Origin: AV40 sp038230255
GTDB taxonomy: Bacteria > Verrucomicrobiota > Verrucomicrobiia > Chthoniobacterales > UBA10450
DNA: 64,000 bases
Assembly (NCBI GenBank): GCA_038230255.1
Contig: JBBRNP010000005.1
Coordinates: 1 to 64,000 of the forward strand
Reading direction: 5' to 3'
The notes under the pieces were generated by a model that saw only the letters and a program-made list of their open reading frames with translations, was not told where the DNA came from and searched no databases. Positions 1 to 8,120 of the stretch are shown here, one piece after another. Both the position numbers and the translations under genes were made by a program. Positions within the stretch are counted from its first letter, which is position 1; every line of letters starts with the position of its first letter.

Positions 1-327
1 AAAAGAATTATTGCGGTCAGGAAGCTCATCTATGTGCTCACGTTTCCAAGAGATCATTGATTGTCCAAGCCTTGTCGGTCACACCCGCCGCCATTGCGGC
101 CGCGCGACGAAGTGAGCCGTGCGTTTTCACGAAGTTATAATACGCAAGGTGAAGGCAATCGCCGATTTGAAATTGTGCAACTTCTTGCTGAACGCGAGCG
201 TCAGGCGCGCCAGCCGTTTGCAGTGCGTCCGCACCATCAATTTCCGCTCCGAAAGCGCGCCCGAAACCGACACCGCACTAGACGCTCTGGTTGAGGAAGC
301 GGGTAGTCTGAACTAAAGGATTGCCAA
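1..327. other. Leading segment with no convincing gene
   Basis: No complete gene is visible here. Short open frames on the plus strand (for example 119-316) lack a ribosome binding site and any recognisable motif. They may be the tail of something cut by the window edge, or shadows. The last bases supply the ribosome binding site of the next gene (AAGGA seven bases before the ATG at 328). Confidence 0.3.
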
Positions 328-2322
328 ATGTGTGGCATTGCGGGTGTGCTGGATCTGGCGGGGCTGCGAATGGTGCCGGAGGGCGTCGTTCAACGGATGG
401 CCCAGGCGCTGGTGCATCGCGGGCCGGACGAAGAGGGTTACCTCCAGCTTCCTGGGCTAGCGCTGGCCTCCCGACGGCTCAGCATTGTCGGCTTGGCGGA
501 TGGTCAGCAGCCGGTCGCCAATGAAGACCGGAGCGTGTTTGTGGTCTTCAACGGCGAGTTATTCGATTACGTTGAGAAGCGGGCGGAGCTGGTAGGGCGC
601 GGACATCGCCTGGTCACCCACTGCGACACGGAAATCATTCCGCACCTGTGGGAAGAAAATCAGGAAGGCATGTTCGACCGCTTGCGCGGACAGTTCGCCG
701 TCGCTTTGTGGGACGTGCGGCGGCATCAATTGACTCTTGGACGAGACCGCTTCGGCATCTGTCCGCTTTACTGGACGCGACAAGGGAACTGGCTCCTCTT
801 CGCATCCGAAATCAAAGGCCTTCTGGCCTCGGGCATGGTGCCGGCCAAACCCGACCGGCGCGGCATCGATCACGTCTTTACCTTCTCCGCCATGCCGGGA
901 CCGGTGACGTGTTTTGAAGGCGTGCAGCTCCTGTCGGCCGGCCATTATTTGCAGATCACTCCGGGCAACGAAGGCGGTGCGGCACCCGTCATCAACGACC
1001 GCACATACTGGGAAATGGATTTCCCGAATCAGGGCGACGAGGACCAGGGAAAAGACCCGCGCCGGCTGGTGGATGAATTCGAGCAGGTGTTACTGAAGGC
1101 GGTGGAGAAGCGGCTTTGGGCCGATGTGCCGGTGGGCGCCTATCTCTCGGGCGGTCTCGATTCGAGCATGATCGTGGCCATGGCCCATCACTTCAAAGGT
1201 CCGGCGATTAACACCTACACCATTCGCGTGGACGATCCCGCTCTCGACGAACTCAGCGCGGCAAACCTGTCGGCCCGGCATATCGGCGCCAAGCCGCCCA
1301 TCGTGCAGGAGTTCCGCGCCAGCGACGCGCTGAAAACTTATCCGCAGCTGATCCAGGCGGCCGAGTCGCCTGTGATCGATACGTCGTGCGCGGCTTTGCT
1401 GCAATTGGCCCAACGCGTTCATGCCTGCGATCAGAAGGTGGTCCTCACTGGGGAAGGGGCTGACGAGTGGCTGGCTGGCTATCCCTGGTACAAGATCGCC
1501 AGGGCTCTGGGTGTTCTGGATCTTGTACCTGGGATGCGGCTGAGCGACGCGGCGCGACGCGCTTATTTCCGGCTCAATCATGTGCCGCAATACCCACCTG
1601 AGATGAGACGCGGCGTGGAGGAATCCATCGGTGGCCCAAACGCGTGGATTGATGCTTATGGACTGCTCGGGCTCTCCAAGCTTCGCTTTTATTCTGCGCC
1701 GATGCGGGAAGCGCTGGAGAAGACTCATCCCTGGGCCGAGTTGGGACTGAATCTGGAGCGGGCCAGACGCTGGCATCCACTGAACCGTGGTATCTGGTTC
1801 GCCGCCCGCGTTACTCTGGCCGGGCACCTTCTCCAGGCCAAGGGAGACCGCGTCTCGATGCACTCCTCGGTCGAAGTGCGCTACCCGTTCCTTGATGAGG
1901 ACGTCTTTGCCTTCACCGCTAGGCTGCACCCCCGCTGGAAGCTGCGCGGATTCCGCGACAAACATCTGTTGCGTCTCGTGGCGGAGCGCTGGTTGCCTCG
2001 AGAGATTGCCCGGCGGCACAAGGTCATCTTTCGCGCTCCGCTGGACAGTTTCCACATGGATCCGGAACCCCCATTCGTCGGGCAGCTCTTGAGCGAAGAA
2101 TCGCTGCGACGCACGGGTTATTTCGATGTTGCGGCCGTGCGCCACTGGCGGAAAGCGTTTCGCCAGATGCGGGCCGGTTCACTGCCGCGTCTCTCGGTGG
2201 AAATGGGACTCGTGGCTGTCGTGGCGACGCAACTCTGGCATCACCTGTTCATCGACGGTAGTTTGTCGGACTTGCCCACGTGGACGCCCTCCGCGCCGGC
2301 GAAAGTGGCTTCGCAGGCTTGA
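328..2322 (+). CDS. asnB: Glutamine-hydrolysing asparagine synthase (AsnB type)
   Basis: This 664-residue cytoplasmic enzyme transfers ammonia from glutamine to a beta-aspartyl-AMP intermediate to make asparagine. The class II glutaminase half is intact: nucleophile Cys2 directly after the start Met, the RLSIVGL segment, NGELF at about 75-79 and CDTE at about 99. The synthetase half carries the ATP pyrophosphatase loop SGGLDSS at 274-280 and GEGADEWLAGYP from about 375. The Met that places Cys at position 2 fixes the start, preceded by AAGGA at good spacing. At 664 residues it is longer than E. coli AsnB (about 550), as in AsnB-like amidotransferases of polysaccharide or exosortase loci. No such locus is visible here, so the substrate could be asparagine or another carboxylate. 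It is convergent with the next gene, six bases apart. Confidence 0.93.
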   Translation: MCGIAGVLDLAGLRMVPEGVVQRMAQALVHRGPDEEGYLQLPGLALASRRLSIVGLADGQQPVANEDRSVFVVFNGELFDYVEKRAELVGRGHRLVTHCDTEIIPHLWEENQEGMFDRLRGQFAVALWDVRRHQLTLGRDRFGICPLYWTRQGNWLLFASEIKGLLASGMVPAKPDRRGIDHVFTFSAMPGPVTCFEGVQLLSAGHYLQITPGNEGGAAPVINDRTYWEMDFPNQGDEDQGKDPRRLVDEFEQVLLKAVEKRLWADVPVGAYLSGGLDSSMIVAMAHHFKGPAINTYTIRVDDPALDELSAANLSARHIGAKPPIVQEFRASDALKTYPQLIQAAESPVIDTSCAALLQLAQRVHACDQKVVLTGEGADEWLAGYPWYKIARALGVLDLVPGMRLSDAARRAYFRLNHVPQYPPEMRRGVEESIGGPNAWIDAYGLLGLSKLRFYSAPMREALEKTHPWAELGLNLERARRWHPLNRGIWFAARVTLAGHLLQAKGDRVSMHSSVEVRYPFLDEDVFAFTARLHPRWKLRGFRDKHLLRLVAERWLPREIARRHKVIFRAPLDSFHMDPEPPFVGQLLSEESLRRTGYFDVAAVRHWRKAFRQMRAGSLPRLSVEMGLVAVVATQLWHHLFIDGSLSDLPTWTPSAPAKVASQA

Positions 2323-2328
2323 CCCGGC

Positions 2329-3099
2329 TCAGTGAAGTTTCGCCAGCGTCTCGCGCCCGCGTTGCTTGACTTCGGGATCGTCCTTCTCCGTCTCCTTCAT
2401 CGCCAGTCCTTTGGTGATAACACGCTTGGCATCGGCCGTCCGGCCCATGTGAGAATAAACCTGGCCCAGTTCGATGTAGTGAATGAGGCGGTCGGGCTTC
2501 AGTTCGATCGCTTTCTCAAAACATTTGGCTGCGTCCTCGTAAGTCGTCACCGGCTGCTTGCCGTAAAGCAGTTCCGCCAACGCCCGCTTCACGGCCGTGA
2601 TCTCGGCAAACCCCATGTTCCAGCGTCCAAGTACATGCCAGGCTAAATCGCTGCGCGGGTCAAGTTTGATTGCCTTGTCCGCCTCACTCTTGATGATGGG
2701 CGCGGTCTTCAACTTCTCCTTGGTGCTCTCCAGCGGCTGCAGTTTGCCGTAACTGATCGCCACGGCCAGTTGCGCGTCCGAATCATTTGGCCCCAAGGCG
2801 GCGGCGCGCTTCGCATAGTCAACTGCGATCCCGCCGAGCCGAAGCTTCTCCTTCGTCTTCGAGGCGTCGCTCATTAGATGCCGATATTCGCGCGAGATCC
2901 GCACGAGGAGGTTTACGTTCTTCGGCTCCAGTTTTTCCGCCGCCAGATAATCCTTGAGCGCCTCGTCGGTCTGGAATTTTAGAGCGAGGACATCGCCCTT
3001 TTCCATAAAGTCGGCCGCGGACTGAGCCCGGCTCGGCGCGCAGGTCAGCAGCAGCGCCGCGGCGACGGAAAATGCCCTGATGGAAAAAGAGAGAGACAT
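2329..3099 (-). CDS. Secreted TPR-repeat protein, RMD-like
   Basis: This 256-residue protein has an N-terminal signal peptide (hydrophobic residues 8-20, cut likely after the Ala-Gln near 25). TPR-type helical pairs follow: FQTDEALKDYLAAEKLEPKN at about 42-61, a middle block around YAKRAAALGPNDSDAQLAVA, and YEDAAKCFEKAIELKPDRLIHYIELG towards the end. The order and spacing resemble the 'regulator of microtubule dynamics' TPR family that is common in Verrucomicrobiota and Bacteroidota. No catalytic residues are seen, and a role as periplasmic protein-protein scaffold is inference. It stands alone on the minus strand, 55 bases downstream of the divergently placed end of the amidase gene. Confidence 0.75.
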   Translation of the reverse strand: MSLSFSIRAFSVAAALLLTCAPSRAQSAADFMEKGDVLALKFQTDEALKDYLAAEKLEPKNVNLLVRISREYRHLMSDASKTKEKLRLGGIAVDYAKRAAALGPNDSDAQLAVAISYGKLQPLESTKEKLKTAPIIKSEADKAIKLDPRSDLAWHVLGRWNMGFAEITAVKRALAELLYGKQPVTTYEDAAKCFEKAIELKPDRLIHYIELGQVYSHMGRTADAKRVITKGLAMKETEKDDPEVKQRGRETLAKLH

Positions 3100-3154
3100 G
3101 TTTTACAAATAGTTAGGCCGACACCTTCCACTGCCGTTACGGTCGATTAGATCG

Positions 3155-4453
3155 TCAGTCCTTGGATTCGATCAGGCGCCCCGCGTTCAAAAGTTCCGCC
3201 TCGCTCAACCGCGGTCCGATAAGTTGCAGGCTGGTGATTGGAACAGTCTTCCCTTTCGCAGGCATCGCAATCGGCATGGCCAGCGCAGGATTCCCCGCAA
3301 AGTTTACGCCAACCGTGTTTTGCAGGTTGGACACTGCTAATTCAAACACCACGGACGAGCCGAAGAATGGAAATCTTGGCGGCAGCTTCTGCAGCGTCGG
3401 CAAGGCGATGAAATCGACCTTCTCAAAAACCTGGCGGAGGTCGTGCTGCCACGCGGCTCGCCTCTTCAGGGCAGCCTTGTAATTGTTCGGGTAGTCCCCT
3501 TTGCCCAGATTGATGACTGCCTTCGCCGTGCCGCTTACTCCTTTTTTGTCCGTATATTTTTGATCGCTGAGCCAGACGTCGGCATAGGCCACCGCTTTCC
3601 CGTCCTTCTGAGCCTGCTCCCATTTCGCCTTGAAGGCTGGATCGAGTCTTATTACCTGAAAATGCTTTGCCTCGAGAGCATCATCGAGGGCCTGGTCAAT
3701 TGCGGGGTCGGTGCCGTCAAGGTAAAGCCGCCCAATTCTGATGCCTTTGGCCGAAGGTTCGGCGGCGACGGCGCTTTCGTATCGAGCCGCAAACCCCCTC
3801 TGCAACAAGTCCATGCCTTGCACAAGATGGGTCATGTCTTTGGCCATCGGCCCGACCGTATCCAAATATTTTGGCGAAATAGGAAACACGCCCTTGGTGG
3901 AAACGAGGCCGAAGGTCGTCTTCAAACCGTAAATGCCGCAACAAGCCGCGGGAAGGCGAATGGACCCGGCCGTATCCGTGCCAAAGGCAATGTCCGCCAT
4001 TCCGGTTTCTACTGCCACCGCCGAACCGCTCGACGAACCTCCTGGAATAAGTTTGTGTTTGCCGTCCGGGCGATTTCTCGGAGTTCCAAAGTATTTGTTC
4101 CTGCCAGTAACCGTCACCGCAAATTCAGTAACATTCGTTTTCCCGACAATCTGCACATTCCGCTCCCGAGCCAGCTCCAGGCACTGCGCATCCTGCGAAG
4201 CCGCTGGACTGGTCTTTGCAAGATATTCGGAGCCGGCCGTGGTAACCAAACCCTTCATGTCGATGAGGTCTTTAACTGCTAGGCGCAACTGTTTGCTGTT
4301 TTCAGGGGGCGGCCAGTAAACAATGAACGCGCGATCACGAGACTGACTCGCCGGCCGTCTCACCGGCAGGGAGCAGCCGCTGAAGAAACTCATCAGTAAA
4401 AGAACCGAAAGAACCCGTTTACCGAGCATGCAGCGATGACTCGCCATTCGCAT
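3155..4453 (-). CDS. Amidase-signature family lipoprotein
   Basis: This 432-residue protein belongs to the amidase signature family, serine hydrolases with a Ser-cisSer-Lys triad that cut carboxamides. The catalytic Lys is in AVKDLIDMKG (Lys61), the cis-Ser in GGSSSGS (138-144), and the nucleophile Ser in GTDTAGSIRLPA (Ser164). The usual Gly-Gly before that Ser is Ala-Gly here. The N-terminus is a lipoprotein signal, with a hydrophobic stretch then FFSGC (Cys27), so the enzyme should be membrane-anchored outside the cytoplasm. That makes a GatA role unlikely, and there is no gatB or gatC nearby. The substrate is unknown. Alternative start Met residues lie at positions 3 and 9. Confidence 0.85.
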   Translation of the reverse strand: MRMASHRCMLGKRVLSVLLLMSFFSGCSLPVRRPASQSRDRAFIVYWPPPENSKQLRLAVKDLIDMKGLVTTAGSEYLAKTSPAASQDAQCLELARERNVQIVGKTNVTEFAVTVTGRNKYFGTPRNRPDGKHKLIPGGSSSGSAVAVETGMADIAFGTDTAGSIRLPAACCGIYGLKTTFGLVSTKGVFPISPKYLDTVGPMAKDMTHLVQGMDLLQRGFAARYESAVAAEPSAKGIRIGRLYLDGTDPAIDQALDDALEAKHFQVIRLDPAFKAKWEQAQKDGKAVAYADVWLSDQKYTDKKGVSGTAKAVINLGKGDYPNNYKAALKRRAAWQHDLRQVFEKVDFIALPTLQKLPPRFPFFGSSVVFELAVSNLQNTVGVNFAGNPALAMPIAMPAKGKTVPITSLQLIGPRLSEAELLNAGRLIESKD

Positions 4454-4909
4454 ACTCTCAAGTGGCGAGAACGATCGGACAAGAAGAGTTTGCTCGGTTG
4501 AGCCGATGCAATGACCTCATTATATATATATGAATGAGCATTCTTTCGAATAGCGGTAACCGCGATCCGTCTTGCCACATGTACGAAGGGCAATTGATTC
4601 AAAGTCACCTCGGAGCCTACAACACTGAACATTAGCCGAATATTTGAGTCATTTCGGCATGTCCAATGTCCGAAAACTCTAGCATACGAATGGCGTTGCA
4701 AGACGTCTGCAGCCCCATTGCAGATTAGTTGGAAAGGCATAAAGCAACAGCCGGAGCCGCTCAAGGGAGAGATGCCCACGGTTTAGAAGCGTTTCGGCGT
4801 CCCCCTTCCAGCTGTGTCACTTGCGCTTAGGGATTACGCTAATCGTTCCGTCGTTCTCCAACTCGTGCGCGATCACGGCTACGACAACGAGCTGCGTGGT
4901 GTCTTGGGC

Positions 4910-5159
4910 AAGAATAGCGACATGGCATTTCCGCGCTCACTAAGTCACCTAACCAAGCGATGCTGCCAACGGCTCCACTACGCCGCGCGTTCGATGTCGA
5001 TCTTAGTTAGTGTGCCACGGTTCATTGCCACTTGCGCCTGCCCGGAGTCGTGGCTGAGTTGCAAACCGAGATCAGCCCATGGAAATCAGTTGTTATTGGA
5101 GACAGCTTTGCCGCAATTGCCGCAGCGAGAATGCCAATAAATGCTTTTAACTTAGACAT
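4910..5159 (-). pseudogene. Possible broken small secreted protein
   Basis: Reading from an ATG at 5159 on the minus strand gives a short signal-peptide-like start (MSKLKAFIGILAAAIAAKL) and a stop at 5022 after 45 codons. In the neighbouring frame the text continues protein-like as a segment reading DSGQAQVAMNRGTLTKIDIE before another stop. That pattern fits one indel in a small exported protein. The left boundary is arbitrary. The dispersed AAGATCGACAT motif lies inside the second frame, encoding KID. No family is recognised. Confidence 0.25.
4994..5004 (-). repeat. Copy of dispersed AAGATCGACAT motif
   Basis: An intergenic copy of the non-palindromic motif that recurs through the window on both strands. 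It is listed because it sits outside intact coding sequence and so cannot be explained by codon choice in a functional gene. Confidence 0.6.
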
Positions 5160-5206
5160 ATTCTACTTTCTATTTTGTTAAGTAATTGGATAGCGGTCGT
5201 TCGTCA

Positions 5207-5241
5207 GACCGGCCAATACCTTGTTTCTGGGTCGGTAATGC
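5207..5241 (-). repeat. 35-base hairpin repeat, copy 1
   Basis: This is the reverse complement of copies at 6279 and 6851. The shared core is GCATTACCGACCCAGAAACA followed by AGGTATTGG. CCGACC and its partner near the other end could form a stem around a loop of about 15 bases. Copy 1 lies 51 bases upstream of the LysR-type gene, in the opposite orientation to the other two. Confidence 0.75.
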
Positions 5242-5292
5242 TTTTTGGCTATAATTTCGGCGCGGGCAGATTACGATGCGTGCTGCCACTTT

Positions 5293-6186
5293 ATGGAACT
5301 GCGCCACCTTCGATACTTTGTCGCCGTCGCGGACGCACTGAGTTTTACTAAAGGCGCGAAAAAGTTGCATCTCGCGCAGCCATCGCTCACCCGTCAGATC
5401 AAAGATTTAGAGGAGGAGATCGGCGTGCGCCTTCTCGATCGCACCAAGCAGCATGTCAGCTTGACCGATGAAGGAAAATCGTTTTTAGCCGACGCGAAAC
5501 GGGTGCTGGCGCACAGCGCGGAAATTGTTGAGTCGGTCCAGCGTTTAAGTCATCACGAAATTGTCGCGCTCAACATTGGCTACGTGGCAAATCTTTTCCC
5601 CGCTCTGCTTCCAGCCACGCTCGTGTTATTCCAACGAAAATTCCCGATTGTCTCGGTCAACCTTTTCGATATGACTTACGCCGATCAATTTCGCGCTCTG
5701 GAAGATGGCAAAATTGATCTCGGTTTCGTGGGATCACGAAAGCCGATCGAAGAGCGCGGTTTACAATTCCGGCCGATTGCGTCGGATAAAAGCGTCGCGG
5801 CGCTGCCGGAAGGCGATCGTCTGGCGAAAAAGACAGTGATCAAATTGAAGGACTTGGCACCGATGTTCTTCATCGGGATGTCGGAAGCGAGCTATCCCGG
5901 TTACCGCGATTGGTTAACTGCGACCTGCCAACGGGCGGGCTTCGTTCCCAAGGTTCTCCAAGACGCCGACATCGAACGAACCGTCATCCAAGCAGTCGGA
6001 GCGGGTTTGGGTGTTGCGCTCTTACCGGATCAGGTAAAAAAACTCCCTCACGAGAACGTCGTGTTTCGACCATTGACCCCGACGGTCCTGGCGGAATCCT
6101 GCATCGCCTGGAAGAGTGCAAACAATTCCGCGCCGCTCAAAGCGTATGTGGAGATCGTAAAAGAGCGCAGTGCGAGCATGCGCTGA
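5293..6186 (+). CDS. LysR-family transcriptional regulator
   Basis: This 297-residue DNA-binding regulator begins with the classical LysR start MELRHLRYFVAVADALSFTK. A winged helix-turn-helix follows (residues about 1-60, with AQPSLTRQIKDLEEEIGVRLLDR as recognition region), then a periplasmic-binding-like effector domain (about 87-295). It is closest in style to the CatR/CbnR/BenM branch. The ATG at 5293 is chosen over one 48 bases upstream because it gives the family's standard N-terminus. The gene lies between inverted copies of a 35-base hairpin repeat. The next gene is an OsmC-type peroxidase, so peroxide or organic-acid control of that neighbour is plausible but not shown. Confidence 0.9.
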   Translation: MELRHLRYFVAVADALSFTKGAKKLHLAQPSLTRQIKDLEEEIGVRLLDRTKQHVSLTDEGKSFLADAKRVLAHSAEIVESVQRLSHHEIVALNIGYVANLFPALLPATLVLFQRKFPIVSVNLFDMTYADQFRALEDGKIDLGFVGSRKPIEERGLQFRPIASDKSVAALPEGDRLAKKTVIKLKDLAPMFFIGMSEASYPGYRDWLTATCQRAGFVPKVLQDADIERTVIQAVGAGLGVALLPDQVKKLPHENVVFRPLTPTVLAESCIAWKSANNSAPLKAYVEIVKERSASMR

Positions 6187-6278
6187 TTCGGGATCGTCAG
6201 CTTGCTATTGGCGGCATCGTTCGCGTGCTTCGCGAGCCGCGTAAACGAACGCGAGCAGGAGCGTTCCATAGTCTAAAC

Positions 6279-6313
6279 GCATTACCGACCCAGAAACAAG
6301 GTATTGGTCGGTT
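6279..6313 (+). repeat. 35-base hairpin repeat, copy 2
   Basis: The best-formed copy: CCGACC and GGTCGG are exact complements separated by about 15 bases. It ends 26 bases before the ATG of the OsmC gene, so it would lie in the leader or promoter of that gene. Confidence 0.8.
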
Positions 6314-6339
6314 CAGCGTGGCTGCCGTACAGACCACTC

Positions 6340-6807
6340 ATGTTACAGACCCTCTCAGAAGCGCGTCCCGCAACTCATTCCGTGAATCGCAAGGCCTCAG
6401 TCGTATGGGAAGGAAGCCTTCGTGATGGCACGGGTACGATGAGCACGGAAAGTGGCGTGCTCGATGATACCCAGTACTCATTCCGGACCCGATTTGAAGA
6501 AGGGATTGGAACCAACCCGGACGAACTGATTGCTGCTTCGCTTTGCGGATGTTTCTCCATGGCGTTGTCCAATGAATTGGGGCTCGCGGGCCTTCATCCC
6601 GAGCGAATCGACACAACCGCGATCGCGACGCTTGAGGAATTGAAAGCCGGTTGGACGCTCACTGGTATCCAACTCGATGTCCGGGCCAAGGTGCCAAAGG
6701 CAACGCAGAATCATTTCATCGATGCCGCGCTGGCCGCAAAAACAAAATGCCCGGTCGCACGCCTTCTCAAAACGAACATTTCGATGACGGCAACGCTCGA
6801 CGCCTAA
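6340..6807 (+). CDS. osmC: OsmC-family peroxiredoxin
   Basis: This 155-residue protein is a thiol peroxidase of the OsmC family, which reduces organic hydroperoxides in the cytoplasm. The conserved reactive cysteines are present, in CGCFSMALS (Cys71, with an extra Cys69) and in KTKCPVARLL (Cys137). The family opening RKASVVWEGSLRDGTGTMST is also clear. The ATG at 6340 was chosen; a GTG at 6382 just before RKASVVWEG and a TTG at 6304 are alternatives, and no strong ribosome binding site decides. It follows the LysR regulator and sits directly behind hairpin-repeat copy 2. Confidence 0.88.
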   Translation: MLQTLSEARPATHSVNRKASVVWEGSLRDGTGTMSTESGVLDDTQYSFRTRFEEGIGTNPDELIAASLCGCFSMALSNELGLAGLHPERIDTTAIATLEELKAGWTLTGIQLDVRAKVPKATQNHFIDAALAAKTKCPVARLLKTNISMTATLDA

Positions 6808-6850
6808 GAGCAAACAGCCCGCGAAAGAGAAAGTTCGTTATAGCCAAGAA

Positions 6851-6883
6851 GCATTGCCGACCAAGAAACAAGGTATTGGCCCA
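6851..6883 (+). repeat. 35-base hairpin repeat, copy 3
   Basis: Same orientation as copy 2, with the left arm CCGACC kept and the right arm changed to GGCCCA, so the stem is weakened. It lies 48 bases upstream of the receiver-domain gene start. Confidence 0.7.
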
Positions 6884-6931
6884 CTTGAATCGATAAGCAT
6901 AAATGACATCCACGCGAATAAAGAGGCTCAA

Positions 6932-7324
6932 ATGAATACAGGTCTCATACTTTTGTTAACCCTTGATCCGATGGTCGAGGAGACCATGGCCGAGGCACTT
7001 TTGGAAACCGGCGGAATCATTTGCCTCGCGCGCACCTCAGATGATGCAATGCGAATCGTCTGCAATAACGGCAGCGAATTAGATCTCGCTGTCATCGATT
7101 TCGACCACGGCTCGAATGGCATGACTTTGATCAACGCGATCAACACGTGTGCCAATCGTCAAGTCCCACTGCTTGCCTTAACGGCTCCTGGAGAAGAACA
7201 CGCCAAATGCGTGGCGCGCACACATGGCGCGGCCGAGTGCCTGGCCAAACCGATTTCTGTTGCTCAAATAGCGAAAGCGATAATCGATTGCAGACCAACG
7301 GAAAAGCTCGCGCAAGTGGCCTGA
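6932..7324 (+). CDS. Divergent response-regulator receiver protein
   Basis: This 130-residue stand-alone protein has the alternating beta/alpha layout of a CheY-like receiver. Asp56 in DLAVIDFDHG is the likely phosphoacceptor, Thr84 in LLALTAP and Lys106 in CLAKPIS fit the conserved switch positions. The N-terminal acidic pair normally seen as DD is reduced to a single Asp (LLLTLDPM). Metal binding and phosphorylation may therefore be altered, and it could act as a pseudo-receiver. The ATG at 6932 has AAGAGG about eight bases upstream. No kinase is adjacent; the nearest is the hybrid kinase at 27.9 kb. Confidence 0.75.
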   Translation: MNTGLILLLTLDPMVEETMAEALLETGGIICLARTSDDAMRIVCNNGSELDLAVIDFDHGSNGMTLINAINTCANRQVPLLALTAPGEEHAKCVARTHGAAECLAKPISVAQIAKAIIDCRPTEKLAQVA

Positions 7325-7360
7325 TTAATTTTTCAACCAATAACCCAAACAATAATCACT

Positions 7361-7489
7361 ATGATGGAATCCACAATTATTCAAAATGGCGCGCTCTACG
7401 AAGCGCAACACCGGCACACTAAACGCGATCGCAAGCGTCTTCGGCTTTGGCAGACTGTGGCGAATGCGTTCAGTCAAACATTTAACTAG
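7361..7489 (+). CDS. Possible 42-residue basic peptide
   Basis: A short frame beginning MMESTIIQNG and containing a strongly basic block (HRHTKRDRKRLRLW) lies just after the receiver gene. The ribosome binding site is poor and no family is recognised. It is listed because the composition is protein-like and the interval otherwise has no gene. It may be non-coding. Confidence 0.25.
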   Translation: MMESTIIQNGALYEAQHRHTKRDRKRLRLWQTVANAFSQTFN

Positions 7490-7567
7490 CGAGCAGCGCG
7501 AAAGCGCATGGCAAACGGTGCAGTGAAAATGGACCAGAGTCGAAGCAATTAGGAGGCATTAAGTTAT

Positions 7568-8002
7568 ATGAAAACAAACATTGTTGATCACGCGGAGGCT
7601 GAGGCAGTCTCCGCCAGGAATGGAACGAAAATGAGACTGAAATGGCCAGCGTTTTTGCTCCTGCTCTTTTTTCTCGTGTTCGGTGCAAGCGGATGCACTG
7701 ATCATTACAGTAACGGCCCCGGTTACGCGGGTTCTGGTCCTTACGGCCCCGGTTACGCGGGTTCTGGTCCTTACGGCCCCGGTTACGCGGGTTCTGGTCC
7801 TTACGGCCCCGGTTATGCCGCTTCCCCTGGCTATGGCGCCTATCCAGGCACCGTCACGGTCGAGGTTGGAGATCGGCCGTACTATACTCACGGCCCTGGT
7901 TATTACGTGGGCCGCTCCTATTACGTCTGGCGCCCGGGACACTGGGGATCGCGCAACGGTCAAAGAGTCTGGATCCGCGGCCACTACGTTTTGAGAGGAT
8001 AA
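7568..8002 (+). CDS. Gly/Tyr-rich lipoprotein with tandem repeats
   Basis: This 144-residue protein is probably exported and lipidated: a hydrophobic stretch WPAFLLLLFFLVFGASGC ends at the lipobox Cys. The mature part begins with three near-identical 10-residue units (PGYAGSGPYG) and turns into a Tyr/Trp/Gly-rich tail (YYVGRSYYVWRPGHWGSRNG). That tail resembles the YXWxxGHW repeats of small secreted proteins that coat or stiffen the envelope. A clear AGGAGG lies about 11 bases before the ATG at 7568. An internal ATG at 7631 would give a tighter signal peptide (MRLKWPAFLL) and is a real alternative. Confidence 0.7.
   Translation: MKTNIVDHAEAEAVSARNGTKMRLKWPAFLLLLFFLVFGASGCTDHYSNGPGYAGSGPYGPGYAGSGPYGPGYAGSGPYGPGYAASPGYGAYPGTVTVEVGDRPYYTHGPGYYVGRSYYVWRPGHWGSRNGQRVWIRGHYVLRG
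7711..7816 (+). repeat. 30-base in-frame tandem repeat
   Basis: Three copies of a 30-base unit (7711-7740, 7741-7770, 7771-7800) and a partial fourth, virtually identical at DNA level, inside the lipoprotein gene. The unit length keeps the frame, so copy number can change without breaking the gene. Confidence 0.9.
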
Positions 8003-8120
8003 TTCGAGGGGCTGTTCGTAACGCAGAAATGAAAATTAGCGGGCGTGGCGACACGGCCGCTTGCGACTTATCTGGCAATGCCTCATCGAAGATCTTGCCC
8101 CGAAGCAGGAGCGAGGGAGA

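Larger units (their letters stand above)
4454..5292. other. 839-base region with decayed or non-coding sequence
   Basis: No intact gene is convincing. The region is more AT-rich than its neighbours near 4500-4560 (an AT dinucleotide run at about 4520-4530). Open frames at 4393-4779 (minus) and 4814-5140 (plus) have poor residue composition and no motifs. It contains a probable frameshifted small secreted protein (4910-5159), one copy of the dispersed AAGATCGACAT motif (4994-5004, minus orientation) and copy 1 of the 35-base hairpin repeat (5207-5241). Confidence 0.5.

Noticed and set aside
1090..2145. Long open frame antisense to the asparagine synthase gene
   Set aside because: It is a shadow of a GC-rich real gene; composition (Arg, Pro, His rich) and lack of motifs show no support.
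3443..4282. Long plus-strand frame antisense to the amidase gene
   Set aside because: The amidase on the minus strand has full catalytic motifs, and the plus-strand frame has none.
4393..4779. 128-codon minus-strand frame upstream of the amidase
   Set aside because: It overlaps the amidase start, has no ribosome binding site and no recognisable motif.
7711..7816. Direct repeats that could suggest a CRISPR array
   Set aside because: The unit is a 30-base in-frame tandem repeat with no spacers, and it encodes the lipoprotein's Gly/Tyr-rich units.
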